From Sphingobacteriaceae bacterium (GTDB lineage Bacteria; Bacteroidota; Bacteroidia; UBA7662): a stretch of DNA of 50,515 bases. This document shows, piece by piece, positions 8,311 to 17,167 of this stretch (position 1 is the stretch's first letter; the number at the start of each line of letters is the position of its first letter). The notes beneath the pieces were generated by a model. That model searched no databases, was not told the origin of the DNA, and saw only the letters and a program-made list of their open reading frames with translations. Location of the stretch: positions 1 through 50,515 of the forward strand of contig JAUXNJ010000043.1 in NCBI GenBank assembly GCA_030682795.1, in the 5' to 3' direction. The translations under genes and the position numbers were made by a program.

Positions 8311-9222
8311 CTAAGGTGTGGGTTGCTGCTGGGTTGAATCCGTGGCATTTTTGCTTGGTTTCCGCAAGAAGCGGTCCCTTTCCCAATCGCCATCTAATAA
8401 AACCGAACCACCCGAATCGAGTAATTTACCTTTACCATCCCGCAAATCGTTTTTCCAATTTCCTACATAGCTCTCGCCGGTGGCAAAGGTGTAAACGCCA
8501 AAGCCATTGCGGGCGCCTTCCCTGAATTCTCCTTCGTAGGAATCGCCATTCGACCAGGTGTATTTACCAGCTCCATGGCGGGCATTGTCGAGCCATTGGC
8601 CCTCGTAGATGCCTTTTGATTCAAACAAGCCAATGCCAAATCCAGCGGCTTTGCCAGCTTCACAGCGACCAAAATAGCGTACGGTGAGACCTTCTGCATT
8701 TTTGAAAGTAAGTTGCTGGTAAGCATTTTTGGCCATGTTCAACTCTGTTTCTAGCTGTTGCTGGTTGAGCTGCAGACTGAGTTTGGCTTTTTCGGTGGCA
8801 AGCAAATAATTGTTGAGCGAATCGATGAAAAACTCTTTAATCACCACATCGCTTTGCAGCTGAGAAATGAGCTGAGAAAGTTTGTCTGTGGCATTTTGCA
8901 TGCGTTTGCTTAGTTGTTGTAAACTATCTCTTTTCATTCTGGCCACATTCAAATCGGCCAAAAATGATTGAAAAGAGGTTACCACCGCGGCATCTTGCTT
9001 GGCAGCAGCGGCTTGGGTGAAGTAGAAGGCAGCATTACTGGTGTCTCCGGCGAGGAAGGCTTGTAGGCCGGTATCTAACGGACTCAAGTACGACAAGGTG
9101 GTTAGGAGCTGTTGGTTTTCCTGCTCCAATTGGCGCTTGCTGCTATTTTCTAGGAAAAGCCAAATGCCCAGGGCAATTAAACCGACTGCTAATAAGTATG
9201 TGAGTCCTTTTTGTTGCATCAT
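8311..9222 (-). CDS. Membrane-anchored MORN-repeat protein
   Basis: This 303-residue protein has an N-terminal transmembrane anchor (about residues 8-24), a helical/coiled-coil region (25-165, rich in Gln, Leu and Lys), and three to four MORN repeats near residues 205-280 (for example IYEGQWLDNARHGAGKY, SYEGEFREGARNGFGVY, SYVGNWKNDLRDGKGK). MORN repeats commonly mediate membrane or protein binding. The ATG at 9222 shares one base with the TGA of the upstream DUF2490 gene (TGATG), so the two are translationally coupled and probably work together. Function is unknown. Confidence 0.82.
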   Translation of the reverse strand: MMQQKGLTYLLAVGLIALGIWLFLENSSKRQLEQENQQLLTTLSYLSPLDTGLQAFLAGDTSNAAFYFTQAAAAKQDAAVVTSFQSFLADLNVARMKRDSLQQLSKRMQNATDKLSQLISQLQSDVVIKEFFIDSLNNYLLATEKAKLSLQLNQQQLETELNMAKNAYQQLTFKNAEGLTVRYFGRCEAGKAAGFGIGLFESKGIYEGQWLDNARHGAGKYTWSNGDSYEGEFREGARNGFGVYTFATGESYVGNWKNDLRDGKGKLLDSGGSVLLDGDWERDRFLRKPSKNATDSTQQQPTP

Positions 9223-10058
9223 CAATAGCCAATGTTTATGGTTGGTAATCGGTTTTCAATTCTTCTACCATCTAATCCTACAAATACATTGAAGCGCAGG
9301 ATGTGGGAAGTTCGGTATTGAAATCCACTGGGTTCCTGGCCAACGGTCCACATATGCCCTGCGAAAAACGTAATGTTTTTATTCAGAATGTAGCCAAAGC
9401 CATTGTAGGTCCTAAAATCTTCGAAGGGATTGTACACAATGGATTTGCCAGCATGCATAAAAATCTCAAAAGAGGGTGAAAAGTAAAGGGTTTTGAGCCG
9501 GATGCTTTTTGAGTTCAGCGGCACATAGGCAAAAAGTTTGTAGCGGAAGCGGTCGGTGTACTCAAAGGCAGCATCCACGCGGTTATCGCGTTTCCAGCGG
9601 TGCTCGAATCGAAATTGGTGGTACATTTTAAGCCGGCCCATTTCGGGCATGATAAACAACCACTGGTGCCAGATACGGGGTTCGAGGGTGACCTTTTCGT
9701 AGAGGGGGTCACCAGGAACGGGGGTGTAGTTGAAAACGAGTGTTGGTCCTATTACCGCCTCAAAATATTTGTTGAAGTAGATGTTTAAGCCCGCGCGATT
9801 GTACACCTGCCGGGTTCGACCCACAAAGCTGGTGAGGTTCTCGGTGCTATTGCGTACCCGGTAGTGATGTTCGCCATAGTAGCCGAATCGGTCGTTTGCC
9901 CTAATTTTGAGATAAAGACCATTCCAAATGCCTGTTTCTTTGAGATTAATGCTCGCCTGATCGGCAACTTGGGCCTGCAGAGGATGTAGCTGAAACAGCA
10001 TCCACAAAAGGAGTAGCAGCGCTGTTGAAGTGGTTTTTCCAGAATGCAAAAAGCTCAT
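9222..10058 (-). CDS. DUF2490 outer-membrane beta-barrel-like protein
   Basis: This 278-residue secreted protein matches DUF2490, a Bacteroidota family with beta-barrel character. The start at 10058 gives a signal peptide (MSFLHSGK... ending PLQAQ). The mature part consists of alternating aromatic strands such as FGYYGEHHYRVRN, WHQWLFIMPEMG and YHQFRFEHRWKRD, ending with an aromatic residue (INIGY) as in outer-membrane barrels. It is coupled to the MORN protein gene. A second DUF2490 gene lies at 22873-23637. Confidence 0.82.
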   Translation of the reverse strand: MSFLHSGKTTSTALLLLLWMLFQLHPLQAQVADQASINLKETGIWNGLYLKIRANDRFGYYGEHHYRVRNSTENLTSFVGRTRQVYNRAGLNIYFNKYFEAVIGPTLVFNYTPVPGDPLYEKVTLEPRIWHQWLFIMPEMGRLKMYHQFRFEHRWKRDNRVDAAFEYTDRFRYKLFAYVPLNSKSIRLKTLYFSPSFEIFMHAGKSIVYNPFEDFRTYNGFGYILNKNITFFAGHMWTVGQEPSGFQYRTSHILRFNVFVGLDGRRIENRLPTINIGY

Positions 10059-10099
10059 GTAGCGAATGTTGGTGTGGTGTTTTGTAAATCTCAAAAACA

Positions 10100-10107
10100 C
10101 AAAAATA
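10100..10107 (-). promoter_or_regulatory. Candidate -7 box for DUF2490-MORN operon
   Basis: The minus strand reads TATTTTTG, an exact TAnnTTTG match, 41 nt before the ATG at 10058. No convincing -33 element was seen. Confidence 0.4.
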
Positions 10108-10257
10108 TCGAAAAAAATCTTTAAAATGAAGCTTAACAACACCAAATCGATAGGGTTGATGCGTTAAGGACCGAAGTCGAGAAGGCAAAATGCCCATAAA
10201 TCCCTTAAAATCTTGAGAATTGTAGCGTAAATTCACACGCTGCTATTTCAATGTAAA

Positions 10258-11016
10258 ATGATTGTGAAAAAATTAATCGCCTATTTCCTTACACCTTTTT
10301 ACCTGCTCAGTTTTGGACTGGTGCTGCTGATTTTTCAACCCTTGCAATGGCTGGCCTTTAACCTCCTTGGCTACCGCGCCCAGCAGTGGCTGGTGTACCG
10401 ACTCAATTGGGGACTCATGCGCTGCATCCATGTGATGGGCGGGCGGCTCGATTTTAGGCTCGACAAGGAGCGCATTCCTGCCAATAAACCACTCATTTTT
10501 GCGGCCAACCACCAGAGCATGAACGACATTCCGGCCATGATTTGGTTCTTGCGCCAATACCGTCCTCTTTTTATCGCCAAAAAAGAGTTGAGCAAGGGCA
10601 TTCCCAGCATCTCTTACAATTATAAATGTGGTGGAGCCATTGGCATCAATCGCAAAGACTCGGTACAGGCGCGCCAGGCCATTGAGGCGCTCGGTCAAAG
10701 GGTGGCGCATAGCGGCGAGTCGGTTTGCATCTTCCCCGAGGGTACCCGCTCGCGTGATGGGCAGCTCAAAGCTTTTCAGCCGGGTGGTATTAAAACCCTG
10801 CTGCAGGCCATTCCCAACGCGGTGATCATCCCCATCCACATTCAAAACAGTTGGAAATTGGTGCAAGATGGTTTTTGGCCAGTGCCCATCGGCATCCGCT
10901 TGCGCTGGCAAATGCTGGAGCCTATCGACTGCACAAGTTTAACGGGGGAGGAGGCTGTGGCTCAGCTAGAAAGCCAAATGCAGGCGGCTTCGGCCTTGGT
11001 AAACCACAACAATTGA
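10258..11016 (+). CDS. plsC: 1-acyl-sn-glycerol-3-phosphate acyltransferase
   Basis: This 252-residue membrane acyltransferase transfers an acyl chain to lysophosphatidic acid to make phosphatidic acid. The HX4D catalytic motif is NHQSMND (residues 84-90; H85, D90), and the glycerol-phosphate-binding motif is FPEGTRSRDG (159-168). An N-terminal hydrophobic helix (about 8-38) anchors it in the inner membrane. Another family member acting on ornithine lipids or other lyso-lipids cannot be excluded. It is apparently monocistronic. Confidence 0.9.
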   Translation: MIVKKLIAYFLTPFYLLSFGLVLLIFQPLQWLAFNLLGYRAQQWLVYRLNWGLMRCIHVMGGRLDFRLDKERIPANKPLIFAANHQSMNDIPAMIWFLRQYRPLFIAKKELSKGIPSISYNYKCGGAIGINRKDSVQARQAIEALGQRVAHSGESVCIFPEGTRSRDGQLKAFQPGGIKTLLQAIPNAVIIPIHIQNSWKLVQDGFWPVPIGIRLRWQMLEPIDCTSLTGEEAVAQLESQMQAASALVNHNN

Positions 11017-11029
11017 GCACTTTTATTGT

Positions 11030-11037
11030 TAACTTTG
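11030..11037 (+). promoter_or_regulatory. Candidate -7 box for DUF2911/PIG-L/symporter operon
   Basis: TAACTTTG exactly matches TAnnTTTG and lies 25 nt before the ATG at 11063, just after the plsC stop. No well-spaced -33 TTTG is present. Confidence 0.45.
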
Positions 11038-11062
11038 GGAATTCACCTCAAAACCAATTCTT

Positions 11063-11941
11063 ATGCGAAAGATCGCTTTATCTACACTTTTGATCATTAT
11101 TTCGGCCTCTATGGTCACTTTGGCGCAGTTGGCGCTCCCACAACCAAGTCCCAAAGCCAGTGTGATGTACACTGTTGGCTTAACAGAAGTTGCAGTGACT
11201 TACAGCTCACCAGCCGTGAACGGTCGCGAGGTTTTTGGTAAGTTGGTGCCATATGGTGAAGTGTGGCGCACAGGTGCCAATACTGCTACCGAAATCAGCT
11301 TCAGCACCGACGTAATGGTGGCTGGCAAAGCGGTGAAAGCGGGCAAATATGCCTTGTTTACCATTCCTGCCGAAAACAGCTGGACCGTGATTTTAAACAG
11401 CAATGCGGGTCAGTGGGGTTCAACCAATTATAAAAAAGATTTAGATGTGCTTCGTTTTGAAGTAACGCCAGAAAAAGTAACCGAAGCCAAAGAGCGTTTG
11501 GGCTTTTACATCAACCACGTAAGTGCCGACGAGGCGCATGTGGTGATGAAGTGGGACCGCATCAAAATTAAGTTCCCTGTGAGCGTAGACAGCAAGGCGC
11601 AGGCTTTTGCGAGCATCAACAAGCAATTTGAAAACACCCCAGCCGATTGGTATCCTTTGGCCAATGCCGCCAACTACCTTACTGCCAATGGCGGCAATGC
11701 CAACGATGCTTTGATGTATGCCAACCGTGCAGTGGCCTTAAATGGCAAGCATTTTATGACCCATTGGGCCAAGGCCAAGGCGCACGAAGCGCTAGGACAG
11801 GTGCCAGAAGCCATAGCAGCAGCCCAAGCAGCTCACAAGGCAGGTGCTGAAACACCAAGCAGCTGGTACGACATGACCAAGCCAGAAATTGATGAGAAAA
11901 TTGCGGCCTGGAGCAAAGTGAAGCCGGCCAAGAAAAAATAA
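11063..11941 (+). CDS. DUF2911 domain secreted protein
   Basis: This 292-residue exported protein has a signal peptide at residues 1-21 and a DUF2911 domain (about 25-170) with the family blocks PSPKASVMYTVG, EVWRTGANTATEISF and AGKYALFTIPAENSWTVI. The C-terminal third is helical and TPR-like (YPLANAANYL, ALMYANRAVALNGKHFMTHWAKA), followed by a Lys-rich tail. Function is unknown; it is common in Bacteroidota. The gene sits 3 nt before the PIG-L gene, with which it is probably cotranscribed. Confidence 0.85.
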   Translation: MRKIALSTLLIIISASMVTLAQLALPQPSPKASVMYTVGLTEVAVTYSSPAVNGREVFGKLVPYGEVWRTGANTATEISFSTDVMVAGKAVKAGKYALFTIPAENSWTVILNSNAGQWGSTNYKKDLDVLRFEVTPEKVTEAKERLGFYINHVSADEAHVVMKWDRIKIKFPVSVDSKAQAFASINKQFENTPADWYPLANAANYLTANGGNANDALMYANRAVALNGKHFMTHWAKAKAHEALGQVPEAIAAAQAAHKAGAETPSSWYDMTKPEIDEKIAAWSKVKPAKKK

Positions 11942-11944
11942 AGG

Positions 11945-14503
11945 ATGTTTTTAAAAAGTCTGATCAAAGAGACGCGTTTCGGCGCGTCTCTTTTGTTTCT
12001 GCTGCTGCTCAGTATGGGCTTGCAAGCGCAACCGGGCTATGGTCCGGGTAGCAGCCCGAGCTCCGGCGAAATGCTCGAACAACTGCGCAAGCTGCAGGTG
12101 TTGGGCAAGGTACTGTATGTGGCGGCGCATCCCGACGATGAAAATACCCGCATGCTGGCGTGGTTGGCACGGGAAAAGAAGGTGGAAACGGCTTATTTGT
12201 CGCTCACCCGTGGCGACGGCGGTCAGAATTTAATAGGCAAAGAAGTGCGGGAGGGCCTCGGCCTGATTCGCACCCAGGAGCTGCTTGCCGCCCGCCGTTT
12301 GGACGGTGCTCAGCAGTTTTTTACCAGGGCCAACGACTTCGGCTTTTCTAAAAACCCAGAAGAGACCTTCACCAAATGGGACCGCGATTCGTTGCTGGCC
12401 GATGTGGTGTGGGTGATTCGCAAGTTTCAGCCCGATGTAATCATTACCCGTTTTACGCCCGAGCCTTCGCCCACGCACGGGCATCATACAGCATCGGCAC
12501 AATTGGCCGTGGAGGCTTTTGCGGCAGCCGCCGATCCCAAACGTTTTCCCGAGCAATTGGCTTATTTGCAAACTTGGCAGGCCCGCAGCATTTACTGGAA
12601 CACCAGCTGGTGGTTTTACGGTCGCGAGGACTTCGACAAAACCGGCTTTTTACCCGTAGATGTGGGCAGTTACAATGCAGTTTTGGGCACAGGCTATGGC
12701 GAAATTGCCTCGGCCAGTCGCTCGATGCACAAAAGTCAAGGTTTTGGTGCCGCCCGGCAAAGAGGAGAAGAGGTAGAATATTTGCAGCCTTTGGCCGGTG
12801 AAACGAGTGTGGTTGATTTATTCGACGGCCTTACTTTGAGTTGGAAGCGGGTGGCTGGCGGCGCTGCGGTGCAAAAGGCCCTGCAAGCCGCTGAAAAAGC
12901 TTACGATGCTTCCGCCCCTTGGAAAAGCCTGCCCGCCCTGCTCAAAGCGCGCGCAGCCATGGAGGCCTTGCCTGATGGTCCCTGGAAAGCCCTCAAATTG
13001 CAACAGCTATCGGCTTTATTGCTCGATGCGGCCGGCGTTTGGCACGAATGGGCGGCCGATAAATACAGCTATGTGGCTGGCGATTCGATGCTGCTGAACT
13101 TCAGGAGCATTGTAAGGCATCCGGTAGAGGTGCAGTTAGCAGCACTCGAGATGCAGTCGCTGAGCATGTACCTCAGCAGCGATGTTGCACCTTATGGCTA
13201 TGCCAGCATGGCGATGCAGCAGGAGGTGCTGAGCCTACCTTTCAATCGTTTGTTGGAAGTGAAACGGCGCTTGGCAGTGCCCAACTCCGTGCCCGAATCT
13301 ACCCCATTTTGGTTGCAAGAACCTGGGAACGGCTTTTTTGATTTGCCAGACCAGCGTTGGGTGGGTTATGCCGAAAATCCTGCGGCTTTTAGCGCCTTGG
13401 CCAGTTACCGCATCCAGGTTGGCAAGCAATGGCACATGGTGCAGGCGGTGGTGCCGGCTTATTACCGCTGGACCGATCCTGCCGACAGTGAGCGTTATCG
13501 TCCTGTTGAGATTTTGCACCCTGCCTATCTCAAAATCGAAAAAGACAATTACCTGAGTGCCGGTGAAGCGGTAGAAGTGCGGGTGCTGGTGAGCGCCATG
13601 AGCGATGTAGCCGCAGCGGAAGTGCGCTTGGAGCTGCCCACTGGCTGGTTTGCCGAGCCCGAGCAACATGCCATAAAGCAACTCAAGGCGGGCGGCGAGC
13701 AAATGCTATCGTTTTGGGTGCAACCCGGCAAAGCCACGGGCAGCGGTACGGTAAAAGCATCCATCCAAATAAACGGCAGCCGCTACGAGCGCAGTTTGCA
13801 GCGCATTACTTACCCGCATTTGCCCATCTCCCTGATAACGCCACTGGCCGAAGCCAAGTTGTTGAACCTCGACAGGCGGCGTGAGAAAAAGCGCATCGGC
13901 TATTTGCCTGGCGCTGGCGACGATATTCCCGCTGCACTGCAAGCTTTGGGCTATGTGGTAGAAGAAATTTTGCCGGAAAATTGTCACCTCGACCACCTCA
14001 AACGCTACGAAAGCATTGTGGCGGGGGTGCGGATTGCGAATATTGAAGGCCGTATTGAAAGTAAAATGCCGGTTTTGATGGCCTATGTGGAGCAGGGCGG
14101 GACCTTGATTTTTCAGTACAACACCAGTCAGTCCTTAAAAACCACCGATTTAGGCCCGTATCCCTTTAAATTAGGACGTGAGCGGGTAACGGTGGAAGAG
14201 GCTCCAGTAAGCATGCTGCAGCCGGCGCATCCGCTGCTCAACCATCCTTATAAAATCACCCAAAGCGACTTTGACGGCTGGGTGCAGGAGCGCGGCTTGT
14301 ACTTTCCGGCCAGCTGGGACAGCGCCTATACGCCTTTGTTGCGCATGAACGATCCGGGCGAGAAGCCTTTGGATGGTGCGCTGCTGTATGCCCGCTATGG
14401 CAAAGGGGTGTATATTTATTCGGGTTTGAGCTGGTTCAGGCAGTTGCCGGCTGGGGTACCAGGCGCCTACCGCTTGTTTGTAAATTTAATTGAAGCCAAA
14501 TAA
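11945..14503 (+). CDS. PIG-L family zinc-dependent deacetylase (secreted, multidomain)
   Basis: This 852-residue exported enzyme has a signal peptide (about residues 1-28) and then a LmbE/PIG-L de-N-acetylase domain. That domain shows the metal motif AHPDDE (61-66) and a second ligand cluster HGHH (178-181). PIG-L enzymes remove acetyl groups from N-acetylglucosamine-type amides. The remaining ~600 residues are beta-rich accessory domains, including a NEW3/Ig-like stretch around 540-625, and a C-terminal glutamine-amidotransferase-like alpha/beta segment (roughly 640-850). The substrate is unknown; the downstream symporter suggests a sugar or amino sugar taken up after hydrolysis. The first codons are covered by a terminator-like hairpin. 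Confidence 0.85.
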   Translation: MFLKSLIKETRFGASLLFLLLLSMGLQAQPGYGPGSSPSSGEMLEQLRKLQVLGKVLYVAAHPDDENTRMLAWLAREKKVETAYLSLTRGDGGQNLIGKEVREGLGLIRTQELLAARRLDGAQQFFTRANDFGFSKNPEETFTKWDRDSLLADVVWVIRKFQPDVIITRFTPEPSPTHGHHTASAQLAVEAFAAAADPKRFPEQLAYLQTWQARSIYWNTSWWFYGREDFDKTGFLPVDVGSYNAVLGTGYGEIASASRSMHKSQGFGAARQRGEEVEYLQPLAGETSVVDLFDGLTLSWKRVAGGAAVQKALQAAEKAYDASAPWKSLPALLKARAAMEALPDGPWKALKLQQLSALLLDAAGVWHEWAADKYSYVAGDSMLLNFRSIVRHPVEVQLAALEMQSLSMYLSSDVAPYGYASMAMQQEVLSLPFNRLLEVKRRLAVPNSVPESTPFWLQEPGNGFFDLPDQRWVGYAENPAAFSALASYRIQVGKQWHMVQAVVPAYYRWTDPADSERYRPVEILHPAYLKIEKDNYLSAGEAVEVRVLVSAMSDVAAAEVRLELPTGWFAEPEQHAIKQLKAGGEQMLSFWVQPGKATGSGTVKASIQINGSRYERSLQRITYPHLPISLITPLAEAKLLNLDRRREKKRIGYLPGAGDDIPAALQALGYVVEEILPENCHLDHLKRYESIVAGVRIANIEGRIESKMPVLMAYVEQGGTLIFQYNTSQSLKTTDLGPYPFKLGRERVTVEEAPVSMLQPAHPLLNHPYKITQSDFDGWVQERGLYFPASWDSAYTPLLRMNDPGEKPLDGALLYARYGKGVYIYSGLSWFRQLPAGVPGAYRLFVNLIEAK
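11966..11999 (+). terminator. Terminator-like hairpin inside PIG-L signal-peptide codons
   Basis: AAAGAGACGCG (11966-11976) pairs perfectly over 11 bp with CGCGTCTCTTT (11983-11993) around loop TTTCGG, followed by TGTTT. It lies 25 nt after the DUF2911 stop codon but within codons 8-17 of the PIG-L gene. It could terminate DUF2911 transcripts and act as an attenuator. Confidence 0.65.
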
Positions 14504-14504
14504 G

Positions 14505-14672
14505 ATGGCCGAGCAGGACCTTCCTAAAAAGCAAGTGGAGCTGGTTGACGAAGAGTCGCTGGTGGGCATGCCCAAGTTTATTAAAAGCTGGCGGCAGGCT
14601 TACGGGCTGTTGTTGGCTTGGCTGGTGCTGCTGGTGGTATTGCTGTATTGGTTTTCGGAGGTGTGGGGATGA
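14505..14672 (+). CDS. Small single-pass membrane protein, possible symporter subunit
   Basis: This 55-residue protein has an acidic/polar N-terminus (MAEQDLPKKQ...) and one transmembrane helix (about residues 33-50, AYGLLLAWLVLLVVLLYWF). The ATG at 14505 lies one base after the PIG-L stop, and the gene's stop overlaps the ATG of the sodium:solute symporter (ATGA). By analogy with small partners of this transporter family (YhdT, DUF485, DUF4212), it may be an accessory subunit, but I do not recognise a family. Confidence 0.7.
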   Translation: MAEQDLPKKQVELVDEESLVGMPKFIKSWRQAYGLLLAWLVLLVVLLYWFSEVWG

Positions 14673-16342
14673 GTTGGCTCGACTGGACCGTATTGGCGCT
14701 TTCGCAGCTGCTGATTGTGGTGTATGGGGTGTGGAAAAGCCGTCAGGACCGCGATATGCAGTCGTTTTTACGCGGCCGTAGCATGAGTTGGTTTACGGTG
14801 GGACTGAGCATTATGGCCACGCAGGCCAGCGCCATTACTTTTTTGTCGGCGCCCGGCTTGGCCTATACCGATGGCATGCAATTCATCCAGTTTTACTTTG
14901 GCTTGCCCATTGCGATGGTGATTTTATCGGCTTTTGCCGTGCCTTTGTACTACCGGCTCAATGTGTACACGGCTTATGAATTTTTAGAAGCGCGTTTCGA
15001 TTTGCGCACGCGCACCTTGGCGGCTTTTTTGTTTTTGACGCAGCGGGGATTGGCGGCTGGGTTTACCATTTTTGCGCCTTCCTTAATTTTGAGCAGTTTG
15101 TTGGGCTGGAACATCTATTACACCAACCTCGTGATAGGTTTGATTGTAATTGTGTACACCGTAAGCGGGGGCACCAATGCCGTGGCCCGCACCCAAAAAA
15201 CGCAGATGGCCATTATTTTGGCGGGGATGGGATTGGCTGGTTACTACGTTTTTACCTCCCTACCAACGGGCGTAGGCATGGGCGAAACCCTCACCTTGGC
15301 CGGAAAGCTGGGCAAGCTCAATGCCATTGACTTTGATTTTGACCTGAGCAGTCGCTACAACATATGGAGCGGCTTGATTGGCGGTACCTTTTTAATGCTG
15401 TCGTATTTTGGCACCGACCAAAGTCAGGTGCAGCGGTATTTAGGCGGCCAATCGATTGCCCAGAGCCGAATGGGTTTGATTTTTAACGGACTGTTGAAAA
15501 TTCCGATGCAGTTTGCCATCCTTTTTGTGGGGGCTTTGGTGTTTGTGTTCTATATTTTTCAGGCGCCACCGGTGTTTTTTAACCGCGTTTTGCTTGAAGA
15601 AACCCGGCAGAGCGCTGTTTCGGCCGATTTAGCCCGGGTAGAAGCCGATTTTTCGACGGCCGCAGCCGAGCGCCGTGCCGCTGCCTTTGAGCTGCTCGAG
15701 GCAGGAGCCGATGATGCTGCCGGCTTGGCCAAATTGCAAGCCGCCCAAGCCTCGCTCGATGAACTGCGTGCCGAGGCCAAAACAGTGATTGCGCAAGGCA
15801 ACCCCAAAGCCGATACCAACGATACCAATTACATCTTCCTCAATTATGTGTTCGACTTTTTGCCGGCGGGCTTGATTGGCTTGATCATTTCGGTGATTTT
15901 TTCAGCCAGCATGTCGAGCACCAGCAGCGAGCTCAATGCCTTGGCCAGCACCACGGTGGTAGATGTGTACAAACGCCTAATCAAAACCGATGGCGACGAT
16001 GTACATTATTTCAAAGTAAGTCGCTGGAGCACTGTAGCGTGGGGCGGCTACGCCATTGTGTTTGCGATGTTCGCCAACCGATTGGGCACCCTGATTGAAG
16101 CGGTGAATATTTTAGGATCCTTGGTGTATGGCACCATCTTGGGCATTTTTATGGTGGCGTTCTTCTTTAAAAAAGTAGGCGCGAAGGCGGTTTTTTACAG
16201 TGCCCTAGGGGCTGAATTGCTCATTTTAGGCCTTTTCTTTTTTACGGATGTGCCTTTTTTGTGGTACAATGTAATTGGTTGTATGGCGGTGGTGTTACCA
16301 TCGCTTCTGCTTGAAACCGGACTTTCATCGAAAAAAAGCTGA
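14669..16342 (+). CDS. Sodium:solute symporter family transporter
   Basis: This 557-residue inner-membrane transporter has about 13 hydrophobic helices. It carries SSS-family features such as LSIMATQASAITFLSAPGLAY near residues 48-68, a tract around ISVIFSASMSSTSSELNALASTTVVDVYK, and a DQSQVQRYLGG loop. A ~75-residue soluble, Ala/Glu-rich helical insertion (about 307-385) separates two membrane segments. It should use the sodium gradient to import a small solute; the substrate cannot be read from sequence. It is the last gene of the operon with DUF2911, PIG-L and the 55-aa protein. Confidence 0.9.
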   Translation: MSWLDWTVLALSQLLIVVYGVWKSRQDRDMQSFLRGRSMSWFTVGLSIMATQASAITFLSAPGLAYTDGMQFIQFYFGLPIAMVILSAFAVPLYYRLNVYTAYEFLEARFDLRTRTLAAFLFLTQRGLAAGFTIFAPSLILSSLLGWNIYYTNLVIGLIVIVYTVSGGTNAVARTQKTQMAIILAGMGLAGYYVFTSLPTGVGMGETLTLAGKLGKLNAIDFDFDLSSRYNIWSGLIGGTFLMLSYFGTDQSQVQRYLGGQSIAQSRMGLIFNGLLKIPMQFAILFVGALVFVFYIFQAPPVFFNRVLLEETRQSAVSADLARVEADFSTAAAERRAAAFELLEAGADDAAGLAKLQAAQASLDELRAEAKTVIAQGNPKADTNDTNYIFLNYVFDFLPAGLIGLIISVIFSASMSSTSSELNALASTTVVDVYKRLIKTDGDDVHYFKVSRWSTVAWGGYAIVFAMFANRLGTLIEAVNILGSLVYGTILGIFMVAFFFKKVGAKAVFYSALGAELLILGLFFFTDVPFLWYNVIGCMAVVLPSLLLETGLSSKKS

Positions 16343-16387
16343 GGGCATCGTATTTAATTTTCTAATTTCAGGTCCAAATACACTCAA

Positions 16388-16849
16388 ATGAAAAAGGCAG
16401 GAGTATTCGTGGTATTGCTATTGATGACCAGTGGATGGTCTTTAAAAGCCCAAAATGCAGTACAGTTTTTTAATTCTGAGTTAGATTATTTTGGCACCAT
16501 TGAGGTGTTGAAGCAAGAGATGGATCAATTGGGTCTCACCGTCTTTGCAGAGTTTAACCATTACGAAAATGCACTCAATGTAGGCCTAGACGTTAGGCCT
16601 GTGCATGTGATTGTGTTTGGCAATCCTTTGGTGGGCAGTAAATTGATACAATTAAATCCGGAAGTAGCTTTTGAACTGCCGCTAAAATTATTGGTGTACG
16701 AAGGCGAGCAAGGGGTGAAGGTAGGGTATTTGCCTCCGAGTGTAATAAAAGCTCGTTATGAAATTAAGGGCAACGATGAGTTGTTTTCTGGCATGCACCT
16801 CATGTATAATCGCTTGGCTGGTGCGGTGATGCCTTCGGGGGCGAGGTGA
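16388..16849 (+). CDS. DUF302 family exported protein
   Basis: This 153-residue protein has a signal peptide (1-21) and a DUF302 domain. Recognisable blocks are FAEFNHYENALNVGL, VIVFGNPLVGSKLIQLNP and ELPLKLLVYEGEQGVKVGY. DUF302 has a small alpha/beta fold of unknown biochemical role. It follows the symporter by 45 nt on the same strand and may be cotranscribed. Confidence 0.83.
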   Translation: MKKAGVFVVLLLMTSGWSLKAQNAVQFFNSELDYFGTIEVLKQEMDQLGLTVFAEFNHYENALNVGLDVRPVHVIVFGNPLVGSKLIQLNPEVAFELPLKLLVYEGEQGVKVGYLPPSVIKARYEIKGNDELFSGMHLMYNRLAGAVMPSGAR

Positions 16850-16899
16850 ATATAAAATGCAATGGCGTTACCTGAAGGAGTATTTCGGCATATTGGATT

Positions 16900-17166
16900 T
16901 TAAGAATAATGTCCCTTTACTGAAAGTATGACAACCCTACTTTCTTTTACTTCGTAAACCAATCGGTGTTCGCGATTAATGCGCCTCGACCAACACCCAT
17001 TGAGTGAATATTTGAGGGGTTCTGGTTTTCCTGTGCCCTCAAAGGGATGTTCCGAAATCTCCTCCAACAATTTAAGCAGTTTCTTCAGTACGGCTTTGTC
17101 ACCGGCTTTTTTGTGAAATTCTATTTCTTCCTTGGCTTGGAAGGTAAAGTCTAAATCAAAGGCCAT
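16900..17166 (-). CDS. Txe/YoeB family mRNA interferase toxin
   Basis: This 88-residue ribosome-dependent endoribonuclease has the family signature HPFEGTGKPEPLK and WSRRINREHRLVYEV. The residues equivalent to the E. coli YoeB catalytic set are all present: E49 (KPEP), R68 (EHR), H86 and Y87 near the C-terminus. It starts one base after the antitoxin stop codon, so expression is coupled. The toxin should be active if freed from its antitoxin. Confidence 0.92.
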   Translation of the reverse strand: MAFDLDFTFQAKEEIEFHKKAGDKAVLKKLLKLLEEISEHPFEGTGKPEPLKYSLNGCWSRRINREHRLVYEVKESRVVILSVKGHYS

Positions 17167-17167
17167 G

